A stretch of DNA of 64,000 bases from Heterodera schachtii (GCA_023374025.1 SIJG01000011.1:951343-1015342); one strand, 5' to 3'; shown: positions 45,801 through 58,859, counted from the first letter of the stretch. Notes: generated by a model not told the origin, from the letters alone. A program made the numbers and translations.

Positions 45801-48800
45801 CTGCGCTTGCCATCATGTGGCCTGTTTTGTGAAATGCAGATACTTTTTTGTCTTCATTTTCACTTGCTGACACTTAATAACAATCTATACAATTTTAATA
45901 AAGTAAAAGTAAAATATTAAAGTATTATTTATATTTATGTTCCATTTAGAAGCTAAGTGTGATTCTATGAATCTATTAAGTTTTATTATTTTATATTTAG
46001 TCTCAAAATTTCTTATTCCGTTAAAAGTTGCCTTTCACAAGCATCATCCGATAGAAGTTTAAAATTGGTTGTTTTCTTTCAACAGATATATTAACATTTT
46101 ATGGCGTTGCAATGTATTTGTAAAATAAATTTGTTTATTTTTATTTTCTTATCTTAGTATCTAAATGAATATTTTTAATAGTTGTTTAATTTTTTAAAAA
46201 TACAGATTTGTTTAAATTTTAATAAATTAATATCTTTAATTTTTTGAAAACTATCTTAATTCAAATAATTCGGAATTCATGTATTGATTCAAAGAATAAA
46301 AAAATATAAATTAATAATATTTAAATTTTTATTTTTTAGTTTTAATCTTAATCCATAAGATGATTGTCATTCGTCCTACCTTTGATATAAATTCGGATTT
46401 TAACTTTATATTTTATAATGTTTATATGGCGTTACTATTTTTAATTACCTTCAATTTTAGTAATATGCAAATTGAATTTGGAAAATTATATTTATGTCCC
46501 CGTGTCTCTCAAATCTTTAACACGGCGCGTGGTTGCATTAATAATATTGAGCTTTTCAAAATATTTGATTTATTCTTTTTTAATATTAATATAATTTAGG
46601 GAATAGAAAATAAATAATTATATATTTTTTATATAAATATTTAAATTTAATTTTCAACTTGTTTTATTCAAAATTGTTGCATTCATTAATTAATACAGTT
46701 TTTGTTTAGGTGATTCTTGTTTTAAATATTTTTCCAAAACAAATGCTTTGTTTTTTCAATATTTTTCGTAATTTTTGCTAAAATTCCATATGCTATTTCT
46801 TCATTATAAAACCATTATAAAATTTCATTTTTGTATTATATTTGTTTTTGATATTATATTTATTTCCATTAAAATTAGGAGGCATATTGGAAAAATTGTT
46901 ATTGGAATTTTACAATTAATTTTTGATCATTGTTAATAAATATTTTATTTGGAGGATAAAATTTGAATAATTGATAAAAATTAATGAATATAATTTAAAT
47001 ATAATAAGTGAAGAATCTCTTCAAACTTTTTCTTATCTGTTTTTATTTTATATATTTTATTTTATTTTAATTATTGTCAGGCCCAAATTTGTCTTACAAT
47101 TTATGTTAGTTGGATAAATAAAATTAATTAAAATTTTTCTTATTTTTCATTTTAATAAATTATATTTATTTTTCTTATGACAGAAAAAATTATGAAAGCC
47201 GTATAAATAATAGCCTTTTCATGTGTTCATGTGAATACTACTAGGTTATGGACCTAAAATTTTATTTTTATTGTTTTTTAATTAATAATAAATAAGCTAT
47301 TAAATTTTTTGTAATAATATATTTAACATATTTTTTGGTAGCAATTTTTTAATTTTAAAATGTTATTTAAAATTTAATATGTTTATTACATATAATTTTA
47401 GTTAGGGATTTTCTATTTTAACGTTCCTCCCTTCCATTTAATTAAATGATAAATATCAACGTTTTATGGCTTTGGCAGTTTGAAATTTTATTCAAATATA
47501 CTAATTTATTAAGTTTAATATTTTTTCTCATCAAAGTGTTTTAGTTAAACCTCTTGCCTTGTTGTTCTTGTGCATACTTAAAAATTGTTTCCTTTTTTAA
47601 ATATTTTTATGTTTTTTAATTTATCTTTTATTTATGAATTTAAATTTATTATTATTTTTTCATTTATTTAGTTCATAAATGCTATAAAAAATGTCCATTA
47701 TTTTGATTGAATGCCAGAAATAATTGCTTGTTTTAAAAAATTGATAATTAGGTTACTAATTGTAATGATATTTTATTAGTGGTTTTATGTTTTTAGAAAA
47801 TTTTGACTCATAAAGCATTAGTTTTTTAAATTCATTAAGGTTATAGTACCTTATCATGAATAATCTTTTTTTTATTTCTGGGATTAATATTTACAAGATC
47901 ATCTATTTTTGAGAAATTTATTTCGACACTTTTCTTTCCTTAAACGCAAAACGATGTTGGTCCTAAATTTTCCATCAAGCTAAAAACAAAAAATTAACTA
48001 TTTTAAAATAGAAAATTAAAAATTAGTATTAATAAAAAAAATTTCATTACTCTGACATTTTGTTAATATTTGTTTAACATATCCCGCGGATTAAATTTCA
48101 ATTTAATTTGTTTAAGAAATACGTTTAAATTTGTAAAAATTTGCTTTTAAAACTAACCAAGTGGTATTTAATGAAAATTTGTGAAAAAAAATTTGACAGC
48201 AAGTTTTTGGTGACTGAAATGCATTATTAGCCTAAGGAATCGTGTGCTACTTCTTAAAGATGAAAACCTAAAAGTCTCATCCCTGTTATTAACAGATTTT
48301 GTCTAAAAAATGAGCAAATTTTAAGTCAAACTTTAAATTTTCTTGATAAAATTATTATTATACCAGAAAATTTCAAAATTATGAAAGTGTTTAAGCAATC
48401 AGATACACTTTTTTCCAAAAGAAAAAAAAACAAAAAATTTAATTAAATGTTTTTTTCAAGTGAAAATTTTTTTAGTAAAATTGATTTTTCTTTATTTTAG
48501 AAAACAAAAAACCAAAACAAAATCCATCTTAAAATTTAATCAAATCAACAATTAGTCAAATGAATTTATTTTCACAATTTTACCAAAAATGAGAAAACGA
48601 TTTAATGAAAATTTATTATTTTTTAAATTCTTTACTTTTGATGAAGTCTATTCCTGGCGCATTATTTTTAAAATTTTTTATTTTATTATTTATATTTTTG
48701 TATTTTTTTTCTTTGACTAAAGTATTAAATAATAAAATAATATTATTTTAAATTTATTTATTTATTTCTACTAAATGCTTAATACTCGAACATTTCCTCG

Positions 48801-51669
48801 ATTGAGCAACAATGTAAATTTTTTCGAGATCAAGAAGAACTTTCAGATCACGACGGCTATACAATTTTTAATAATATGGGACGACCTTTTTTGAAATGAA
48901 TTCTCTAAATGCACTCATAAATTTTATAGTCATTTTTTAAAATGTATTTTTAAGTTTTTTTGTAGCCTTGGAAGGTTGTTTTGAATTTTTTGATAAATTT
49001 ATTTTAATTTATTTCACTATTTTTTAGTTTCATTTTTTTGAACTCCTGCAAAAGTGTATTGGCATATTCAAAGTGATCCCCAGGCTCCATGTGGCCTCTT
49101 CAGGCCCGGAATCCTTTTCAGAGCACCTTCAAATTAATAATAATATATTTATTATACTTTTTAACGAAAAATAGACATATTAGACCCTAAAATTAATTAA
49201 AAAAAAATTATAACTCCCTTAAAATTATTATTATTTGACCTTATTTTCATGTTAATTCATTCAGGTGTTTTTTAGCGCTTCATAGCGAAACTTCAATTTA
49301 TTTCAGGTTTTTTGTGGGTATTTGCCGTGAACAAATTTTTGTAAATAGATATATATTTATTTTAGCATTATTTTTTATCTCCTCTGGGAGTTTATAAATT
49401 TATTTAAATTTTTTATTATTATATTTTTTGTACTTATTTGAAAATTGAAATATTTAATTAATCTCATTTTATTGAAATATAACCAAATTAAGTTTTTAAT
49501 TAAGTTTTTATGTGTTTGCTGGAAACCCTGATTAATCACAAAACATAGAGTTGATATTTTTTGAAGCAATTGTAATATTATTATAATTTCCAACTTCAAA
49601 AGGCAAAAGAGCCTTTTCTCATTAAAACTTTTAAAAAAAACCTCTAAAAATTTAAGAAATGAACAAAGCGCAACAAATTTTAAGAAAAAGCATTTTTGTG
49701 AATATTCGATTTACTAAATTATTTATTCAGAAAAAGAGTCGCCAGATAATTGGACCTATCTTTTTTCATTATCAATAAATTAACATTATTTGTTCGGTTC
49801 AAGATATATGGCGGGGAATTTCGCTCTAAATTGACCACTTTTTGATCGGAAGAAATTTATTTTATAATAGAGATTTTCATGAATAAAATAATTTTTAAAA
49901 CATTTTTTAGTAATAATTGTCATTGCATTGTTTTTTAATATTATTTAATTCGTGTTTTCAAATTAAAAAGCAATATGGCACTCATTAGTATAGTGTTTTT
50001 AACCAAAAAACCGCTTAAAAAATTCTAACAAATGTATCTATTCTATTTATTAATTACTGATTTTACATTGCAGAATAATTAAATTTAAGAATGTTTTTAA
50101 AATTATTATAGAAATAATTCAATTATTTACTTTAATTTTTGCCATTATTTATGTTTTTTTTCAGTTGGAATAGTAATTTTTTTTCTTCCATTTCTTATTT
50201 TTAATTACATAGTGTATTTAGCTTAAATATAATAAACATTGTGTTTTAAATTTCATTAAATTTCTTGCAGTTTACCCAGAAGTGACCCGCCTCGTGGATG
50301 GCACAATATTTTTTATTATCTTAATTTTCACTTATTAACTTTTAATAATCTATAATTTTTAATAAGTAGTTGTGAAATGTAATTTATATTAAGTAAAATT
50401 TTGCCCTTCATAAGCTTCATCAGAATGGAGTTTAAATTTTTCTTTTAACTGATATATTAAATTTTTGTGTGCTGCAATTTGTATTTATGGAATAAATTTG
50501 TTTATTTTTATTTTTCTTATTTTCTTATCTTATTTTATATTTTAATTGAATATTCTTTAATTGTTCTTTAACCTGATTAAAATACATATTTGTTCAAGTT
50601 TCAACTAATTAATAATTATCCTTTAATTTCTTGATCAGTTCACAAATCATGATGTGGCCAGTTTCGTGAAATGCACCTTACTTTTTTTTTAATTTTCACT
50701 TATTGACTCTTAATAATAATCTATACAATTTTGAATAAAGTAAAAGTAAAATATTATTTATATACAAGTATTCAGCTTAATTATCTATATATATGTTCCA
50801 TAATTTCAAGATAAGTGCTGATTCTATGCATATATTAAGTTTTATAATTTAAGCACATTTAATTCTTTTATTTCGCTCATTTTTATTCATATTTTCTTAT
50901 GTTATTAATAGTTTGAATGAATATTCTTTAATTATTCTTAAATTTTTTGAAATAAATATTTGTTCAATTTTAAACAAATTAATAATTTACTTATAATTTT
51001 TAAAATGATTTATTATCTATTTTTAAACTGTATTGTTCAGATTATAATTTTTTTTTATAATTTTTTGTCATTATTTTATATATTTTTCAGTTATTCTCAT
51101 CTTGATTATAAGCAATGTTTTAATTATATTCTAATTTAAATTGTCTGTTTTTTCGCGAAGCCCACAAATGTTTCAATATAAATTTTTTAAATGTAATTAG
51201 ATTAGACTTTACAAATTTAAATATTCTACATTTTTAAATATAAAAATAAAGAATTTTTATATAATTAATCCAAAATTTGCAACATTATGGGATATCATTT
51301 TGAAATGTAATAAACTTTTACTTTTTAATAAATTTTTTTATCTATTGGGTTTAGAATTAAAAGAATTCAGTGATTTTTAAGCCCATTTTTTTCGAGCATA
51401 TCTCGGAAATTTGAAAATAAAACTTAAAACATGTTGGGTAGAGATTTTAAAGAAATTTTTCCATGTTCTAGGGCACCCTTCAACTAAAAAAAAACAAACA
51501 CAACACGCGCCTCTCTTGTAACGAGAATAATAAATTGACTTTCCTGTCGTGCAAATACATAAAAAATAACCAAAAAGTCAGCTAAAAATACCAAAAAAGC
51601 ACAAAATAAATCCAAAAAAAGTCTTGAAAAATTAGCCAAATGTTTTTAAATCCAATTTTCCCTGGGCAC

Positions 51670-51887
51670 GCTTGGACGGTTACTAGCGCATTCGACAAAG
51701 CTGAGTGTTTGGCTGAGAAACTCTTCAGAGCCCAGCCGGTGGTCCCATCTGCATCCACGCAGGCCTTCAAGTTCAGGGAATGCTCGGCTTTGCTGATTGA
51801 AAATTCTTTGACATCGTCGGCAACAGCACCATGTTTGAATTTTGCGTTGTGACTTGTAGGTGGGGCATCGCGAGAAAGGAAGAAACT
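51670..51887 (-). CDS. Possible isolated exon, unknown product
   Basis: On the minus strand a TTTCGCAG acceptor opens a frame that starts SFFLSRDAPPTSHNAKFKHG. It continues through VADDVKEFSISKAEHSLNLK and ACVDADGTTGWALK to SALSNALVTVQ, ending at a possible GTGCCC donor. Base composition is balanced and unlike the AT-rich surroundings for many kilobases. No neighbouring exon, domain or start codon is recognised. It could be a captured gene fragment. The frame stays open beyond both proposed splice sites, so splicing is not required. Confidence 0.3.
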
Positions 51888-52094
51888 CTGCGAAATACAA
51901 AGTATAAAACGCATTAAAGAAAAATGAAAAGAAGTAAATTTTGAAAAATTGTCGAAAATTTTGAATTTCAAGCGGAAAAGACCAAATCCAACAAGGTAAT
52001 AGCCAATGGATGGCGGTCAGAGGTAATTATAGCCCTGTGAAACCGAAAATTTTAAACATAAGTTTTTGTAAACAAATTTCGTTAACTCACAAAA

Positions 52095-52200
52095 AGTTTT
52101 TATCGCGGCGGCGCCTATTTTCACGACCGACCGAACAATTTCAAAATTTTCACCGGGGTGCTATCGGCACTGCCGGACTAATACTCTAAAAAAAATTTTG
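52095..52200 (+). repeat. Two degenerate GGCGG-core copies in tandem
   Basis: CGCGGCGGCGCCTATTTTCA near 52104-52123 and CCGGGGTGCTATCGGCACTG near 52153-52172 (followed by CCGGAC) each retain half of the core well. CAAATTTCGTTAACTCAC precedes the first. Confidence 0.55.
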
Positions 52201-53159
52201 TGGATAAGAGCGCGGTAAATTTAATTGACATGAGATAAAAAATTGAGGGGTGTGAATTTAGCCCCCCAATGTAATGAAACAAACTAAAAGCCACCAATGT
52301 CTCAATAAAAACTTTAAACCGATATTTTTAAAGCAAAAATGCGAACTACGAAAATATTAGTTCTTTTTTTTTGTTAAAAATCGGTCCGGGGTTCGGGATT
52401 GAGTCGGATTGGATAGCAGAAATGAAGAAAATCGGGGTACCATCGGCACGATTACCGAAGTTTGTGTTCTTATGAATTTAAAACCCCGATTGACAGCCTA
52501 CCGAATTCGAATTTCGTGAAATACGAGAGGGGCGGTACATCATCTGAAGCGGCGATGGGTGTGTTGTCAATCAATTTAAACGCGGGACCTCCGCCGTCTT
52601 CAATATTTATGAGTTCCATTTCGCAATAAAATTTGTTTTTCTAAAATTCGAAAAAATAAGCATTTTTTATTTCTTAACAAATTTCATCCAATTTTATCGG
52701 CCCCACCAAATGAGGGAGTAGAAATGATTGGTAGAAATTGCATTTTAAAATCTTTATAAATCTACAATAGACGGAATCCAGCAAAATCTTATCAGATGCG
52801 CACTTTCCTAAATGAGGGCTCCCGATGCTTTTACTTTAGGTTACCCAGTTTTTTATACAACTACAAAAGCAACCGAAATGGGACTACCCTTTAGTTTTGT
52901 GCAGCGACTTTAAAATTATAACCTTTATGGTTTTGCCTAGGGAAATTGGTCTATATCTATCGAATATTTATTTAGATATTTTTAAGTGTGTAATTAACAA
53001 ATAAATAATTAGGTAACTAAAATGCATAGTGATCCTAATTGAAGGAGCACATTAAGTAACTTTTTTCGAAGAAAGTAATTTAAAAACGACTATTTTAACG
53101 GAAAAAAATATTCAAAATTGTTACAGCGCCAGATTTTTATTTTATTTTTTATTTTTCAG

Positions 53160-53455
53160 TCCCGTCATTTGAGTTCTTCTAAGAAATGTCAGTTCCATCT
53201 CGAAGATTCTTATTTTTCGAAATTTTTATCACAAAAAGTCAAATTTTGCCTTAAAAATTGTAAAAAGTCATGAAAAAAGTCACAAAAAAGCAAAAAAGTC
53301 ATAAAAATCTCAAAAAGTGTAAAAAAGTCAAAAAAAAGTCACAACAAAATATGTATGTTAGAAGCTTCAAACAAAGTGTAAAACATTTTTGAAGTCATTT
53401 TAAGGTCATTTAGAGTCAGCAAAAAAAAAGTCATTTGACTTAAATTCCCATCCCT
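53160..53455. mobile_element. Probable hAT-like relative, right end only
   Basis: It carries an array of AAAAGTCA / GTCACAAAA words and ends CATTTGACTTAAATTCCCAT followed by CCCTA. The same AAATTCCCATCCCTA terminus stands at about 41637-41651. No left end or target duplication was found for either. Confidence 0.4.
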
Positions 53456-54705
53456 AGTCATTACTATTTCTAATTTCTTTTAACTTCAATATAATAAACA
53501 ATTCGGATTCAGAAAATTATGATCAATTGTTAGAACTTTAATTCGGATGTTTGCTTTATTAATATAAGCTTTCTTAAATATTTAACTTTATTCGTTTTTG
53601 AATGTTAATATAATTTAGGGAATAGAAAAATAAATAATATAAAATTTCGTATTGTTGGTGATTTGTTTAGTATTTTAATTTGGTTTTCTTTCTTTAAATA
53701 AATTGCATTCAGTTAATGACAGAATTTTGTTTGGGTTATTTTTATTTAAAATATTTTTACATTATTTTGAAAAATAATTCTTTTATTTGCCTCTTTAAAT
53801 TATTGTCTATTATTTTAATTTATTCGTTTATTGAATTTGTTTTTTTAATATTAAACATTAAATTTGCTATTATTTTCGTTTTCTTTTTGCCATTTTTTGC
53901 TTTTTATTAATGATTATTTTTTTTTAATTTTAACCATTTTTTAATATTTTCATGTTGAATAGTAACAGCATTGGGTGGCGCGACAAAGGCTGAGAAATAT
54001 AAAGTAAAAAGAATTGAAAAAAAAATTTCCAAATGCAATTTTGTGTAAAATGCATGTCTTCTGAAATTATTTAAATATTATATTTTTAATAATATGCTTT
54101 CCAAATTTGAAAATAATCCATGAAATAAATCAGATCTTGCTCCTTAATTAATTTCTTTACCTCTTCTATTTGTCTCATTTATGATTTATTATTTGGATTA
54201 TGCGATATGTAGGCATTTTAAATACATTACAAATGCAAAATATTGGTCAGAAATTATTTTTAAATTTTCATTGACAGTATAATTAGCTAAATCTTTTACT
54301 TCAGCTATTTGCTGGCATATTTTATTATCTCCTTTATACAATAATATAAAATTGGAAAATTTTAAAAAATTAATAAAATAAAAATATTTATCGGCATTTG
54401 AAAGTTTATCACCTTTTTTAGAATATTATCCTTTTAATAATATGAACCAAAATTTTATTAATTAACATATATTAATAATTTTTGATTTAGTTTATATTTG
54501 AAGCTGGATTTCTAAACAAATTTTATTTTTCACTGAATTACATTGCAAGATAAAAATTTATATAAAAATAGATAATTTTATATAATTTAATCCAAACTTA
54601 CAAAATTAATTTGGGGTAATCATTGGGTGATTTAATGAACTTTTGTTTTTTTAATTTTTATTTTTCCATTTATATTAACATAATTTTGCAATTTCAATAT
54701 ATTCA

Positions 54706-54974
54706 TGGTACTTTCCTGTTTTGAAGGCACACCCCATTTTTTTAAATGCAGCAAAGAGCGTTCAATATGCATAATCGTCATCGACAAATGTTGGACTCGT
54801 ATTTATGCGAATTTCTTTGATGCAAGAACTGTAAACGAAGTATCGACCGATGCATTTGAGGAAATTTTGGTGGAAATTGTTGCTTTTTATGCCTCCAAAA
54901 TAAGTATATTAATATTGAACGCTTTTTGTTGCATTTTTTTAAATGGGGTGTGCCTTCAAAACAGGAAAGTACCA
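54706..54974. mobile_element. MITE-like element with about 65-bp inverted ends (269 bp)
   Basis: The left end TGGTACTTTCCTGTTTTGAA is followed by GGCACACCCCATTTTTTTAA and ATGCAGCAAAGAGCGTTCAA. The right end is its near-perfect reverse complement through GCATTTTTTTAAATGGGGTG. The middle has a short open frame in each strand, but this is expected in a near palindrome. No clear target duplication is visible. Confidence 0.85.
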
Positions 54975-57348
54975 TAATCCTTTGTTGTTTTATGTAATTA
55001 TTATGCGCTCTTAATTTATTGCCGTTTTCTATTTTTATTATTGTCAATACAAATAATATCAAATAACAAATTAAAGTAATTAAAAAAGTTTTTTTTTATG
55101 TTTGTCCTATGTAATTGCTGACTTTAACGTGAAAATCAAAATATATTCATATAATATTCGTCGTGCTTATGAAACATAAATTTAAACAAAAATTCCTTCC
55201 GTAAATAGATGTATCGAAGAATGTTATATAATTACCGATTGATATTTATAAAAGAAAAACGAAGAGATATACTTTAATATATCTTTAAATCGTTTAAATT
55301 TTTAAGCATTAGAATATAATAAAAAAAATTCTAATATTTTACTATTATTGTTTATAAATTAGAGATAATAAAAAGGCCAGCTGATATCTGAAGCAAAAAT
55401 TGTGCCTTTTTGAAACAGACAATGTTTTGAAAAAAAACTATCATAATTTTATTATTTACCGGTATGATCCCAAATTATTTTCCACCTGATATAACAGTAT
55501 TTTTAATATAATGGTGATTTCTATTTTATTGAGTATTGAATGTTTGCTTTTGAATTTAATTAAAATAAAAAATATATAGTAAAAAAAATATATAGAATTA
55601 GCAAAACTGAGAAACTCAATTTTTTTTTTTTACTATTCTTGTAATTTTTAAACTAAAACTAATTTAAAAAGTTGTAATAAACTGCTATATAAGTATATCC
55701 AAGAAAGAAATTCTGATAAATTAATCGTCGGGCTTACGATAATTTACTTGCTATCATAACTTTTTATAGCTTTAGAATTTTAATATATTATAAATTATTC
55801 TTTTTATTTTTCTTATCGTAGAACGAAATTATGTGAGTCATTTTTGGTAATTATTATTTTTCCCTCAATCGGAAACCTGCTCAAAATCTATCATTATCTA
55901 AGTCGGACATGGACGGTAAAAAATGAAAAAAAGCGGCAATAAATCATTGGCGTAAAAAAACAAAATGCCAATATATTTAAAAAGAAAACAAAGTTTCTTA
56001 ACTTGAAGGCTCAATGTTGAAAAATGGGCTGTAAAACAATTAAAATTTTTTAAAATTTTAAATAAATACTAACTCAAATTGAATTCCTGCACACATTTTG
56101 CTCAACTGTGTCACATTTGCTGATGTTAAAACTCTTATTTAATTTCTTTTTACTCATTAAATCCTTAAAAAATAATTAATAGCGTTTAAGTCAAAATAAC
56201 TTTTAATGAGCCTTATTTTTGCAAAAACCTTCTATATTATTCGATGCATAATATTTTTCTCTATCGATGTGCAAAATTTGAAGAAAATCTGTAAGGCGAA
56301 AAAAAAGTTCTATAGAGCGAAGTAAATGTTGTTCTTTACATCATTAAGAATGAGAAATAGTACATAAAATTGAGAGAAATAAAGATAAAAAGTAAAGGTG
56401 ACAGAACGCCAATTTTTTTTCTATAATTGTCCATAAAAATTATTTATCGCCGTTTTTTTTCTTTTTTACCATCCATGCGGAGTATTACAATGACTATAAA
56501 ATTGAAGATCGTAATATTGGAGATATAAATAATGCTTTAATTTGCCTCGGTTTAAATTTGTTATTCCTGTTTAATTATTATTTTTTTTGATATTAATCAT
56601 GGCACTTATTCTGCCACTTGCGCAAAAAACTTTGCTAGATTTTTTTTATAAACCTCGTCATGTGAATTGAATTGCATCATGATGTTTTCTGGCGAAAATT
56701 ATCATTGGTTTTCGCTTTTACTTCAGATTTCTGGTGGCATTTTTTATTATCTACTTGATACAATAATATGAATATTCTATTTATATCCCTTTTGTCAGTC
56801 ATAATACTCTCTTAATTTATAATTTATTTACCATGATTATACAATGCTGTTTTAGTATAAAGGTTAATTATTCTTATATATTGTGAAGGGTTCTTTTTTG
56901 TTTAAATGCTTAATTTCTCCTGCTGATTCACAGTGGAAATAGTTGATTGTATCTTTGAGACAATAAGCAGAATTATAAATATATTTTTTGTAATCATAAT
57001 ATTTATTTATTTCATTACTTTATTTTAATTTTTTGCATCAAATAATTCGTAATTAGAGAAACTTATGTCCAATTGTGTTTGAAATGTAGAGCTTGAATTC
57101 TGGCGTTTGCGTTAATTAATATTGTGCTTTTCAAAATATTTGAGTTTGTTCTACTTTGAATATTAAATTACAATTTAATGCTTTATTATCTCTCTCGCTC
57201 AAATTTGATTTTTGTCGATGTTTATCAGCGTCGACATTATTTTTGCTTCAATTTCTATACCTTTTAAAATGGAAATAATTAATTCATAATCAATAAAACA
57301 TTTGAAATTTTCAAGTTCTAAAAAAGCGGTTTATTTTATAAAAAAAAC

Positions 57349-58600
57349 TAGCCGCTCTGAGGGCATGCATGGTGAGCGTGCACATGCTTGCCCTAGCCCT
57401 TCGAGGCGTAGATGCGTAAGGTGTGCACCGTCGCGGTTGTTAGTGCAGTAGCAGCTACCGAAAGGTGCGTGTCTGGATGTTCGTGCAGCAGCAGCTACCG
57501 GAACATGCATGGCACCCGTGCTACAGTGTGGGAACCCGAGGGCTTGGCGAATTGGCATGCGTGGCACCCGTGAGCAGTTTGAACCCGAGGGCTTGGCGAA
57601 TGGGCATGCGTGGCACCCGTGACCAGTTGGAATGGGCATGCGTGGCACCCGTGCTCAGTTGGAACCCGAGGGCTTGGCGAATGGGCATGCGTGGCACCGT
57701 GAGCAGTTATGAATGAATGGGCATGTGTGGCACCCGTGCTCAGTTGGAACCCGAGGGCTTGGCGAATGGGTATGCGTGGCACCCTTGATCAGTTGGAATG
57801 GGCATGCGTGGCACCTGTGCTCAGTTGGAACCCAAGGGCTTGGCGGAATGGGTATGCGTGGCACCCGTGAGCAGTTGGAATGGGCATGCGTGGCACCCGT
57901 GCTCAGTCGGAACCCAAGGGCTTGGCGAATGGGCATGCGTGGCACCCGTGAGCAGTTGGAAACCGAGGGCTTGGCGAATGGGCATGCGTGGCACCCGTGA
58001 CCAGTTGGAATGAGCATGCGTGGCACCCGTGCTCAGTTGGAACCCGAGGGCTTGGCGAATGGGCATGCGTGGCACCCTTGATCAGTTGGAATGGGCATGC
58101 GTGGCACCTGTGCTCAGTTGGAACCCAAGGGCTTGGCGAATGGGTATGCGTGGCACCCGTGAGCAGTTGGAATGGGCATGCGTGGCACCCGTGCTCAGTC
58201 GGAACCCAAGGGCTTGGCGAATGGGCATGCGTGGCACCCGTGAGCAGTTGGAAACCGAGGGCTTGGCGAATGGGCATGCGTGGCACCCGTGACCAGTTGG
58301 AATGAGCATGCGTGGCACCCGTGCTCAGTTGGAACCCGAGGGCTTGGCGAATGGGCATGCGTGGCACCCTTGATCAGTTGGAATGGGCATGCGTGGCACC
58401 TGTGCTCAGTTGGAACCCGAGGGCTTGGCGAATGGGCATGCGTGGCACCCTTGATCAGTTGGAATGGGCATGCGTGGCACCTGTGCTCAGTTGGAACCCG
58501 AGGGCTTGGCGAATGGGCATGCGTGGCACCCGTGAGCAGTTGGAACCCGAGGACTTTGCGAACGAAGGCTTCGCAAAGGTGCATGTGTGGCTTCTAGCAA
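57349..58600. repeat. GC-rich minisatellite, 81-bp unit with 292-bp higher-order period
   Basis: The unit is a 49-bp piece beginning GGAACCCGAGGGCTTGGCGA plus a 32-bp piece beginning GGAATGGGCATGCGTGGCAC. The ATC of CCCTTGATCAGTTGG falls at 57788, 58081, 58373 and 58454, giving spacings of 293, 292 and 81. 292 equals three 81-bp units plus one 49-bp piece. All six frames are largely stop-free, so long open frames such as 57903-58367 and 58195-58584 on the minus strand are by-products. The first 170 bp are diverged units with GTGCAGTAGCAGCTACCG. Confidence 0.92.
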
Positions 58601-58855
58601 ATAAGGCTCTGCTGGCTGTGCAGTAGCAGCTACCGAAACATGCGTGGCACCCGTGCTGCAGTTGGAACCCGAGGGCTTGGCGAACGATGGCTTCGCTAAA
58701 TCGCATGCGTGGCTTCAGGTGAAAAGGCTCTGTTGGCTGTGCAGTAGCAGCTACCGCAACATGCGTGGCACCCGTGCAGCAGTTGGAACCCGAGGGCTTG
58801 GCGAACGATGGCTTCGCTAAGGCGCATGCGTTGTTGGTTGTGCAGTAGCAGCTAC
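58600..58855. repeat. Three 120-bp relatives of the minisatellite unit
   Basis: GGCTGTGCAGTAGCAGCTAC starts at 58614 and 58734, with a variant near 58836. Each is followed by an ACATGCGTGGCACCCGTG piece and GGCTTGGCGAACGATGGCTT. This larger monomer looks like the ancestor or flank from which the 81-bp array expanded. Confidence 0.85.
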
Positions 58856-58859
58856 TCGA

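Larger units (their letters stand above)
32905..57330. repeat. Very AT-rich mosaic of old, permuted repeat blocks
   Basis: About 24 kb with almost no open frames above 100 codons. Recognisable phrases recur at irregular distances and in changing order, for example GCTTGCCATCATGTGGCC, GTCTTAATTTTCACTTATT, GAATTATATGCCATTT, AATATAATTTAGGGAATAGA and ATTCATATAATATTCGTCG. No single monomer length fits. I read it as decayed satellite or nested transposon debris, probably heterochromatic. It contains the newer elements at 39.7, 45.1 and 54.7 kb and one exon-like island at 51.7-51.9 kb. No rRNA, tRNA or other gene is seen elsewhere in it. Confidence 0.7.

Noticed and set aside
54705..55062. Open frames of 90 and 94 codons on opposite strands
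   Set aside because: They mirror each other because the MITE is nearly palindromic.
57331..58706. Open frames of up to 154 codons with repeated peptides such as ATHAHSPSPRVPTEHG
   Set aside because: They are translations of a DNA minisatellite that is stop-free in almost every frame; frame rotates with the 292-bp period.
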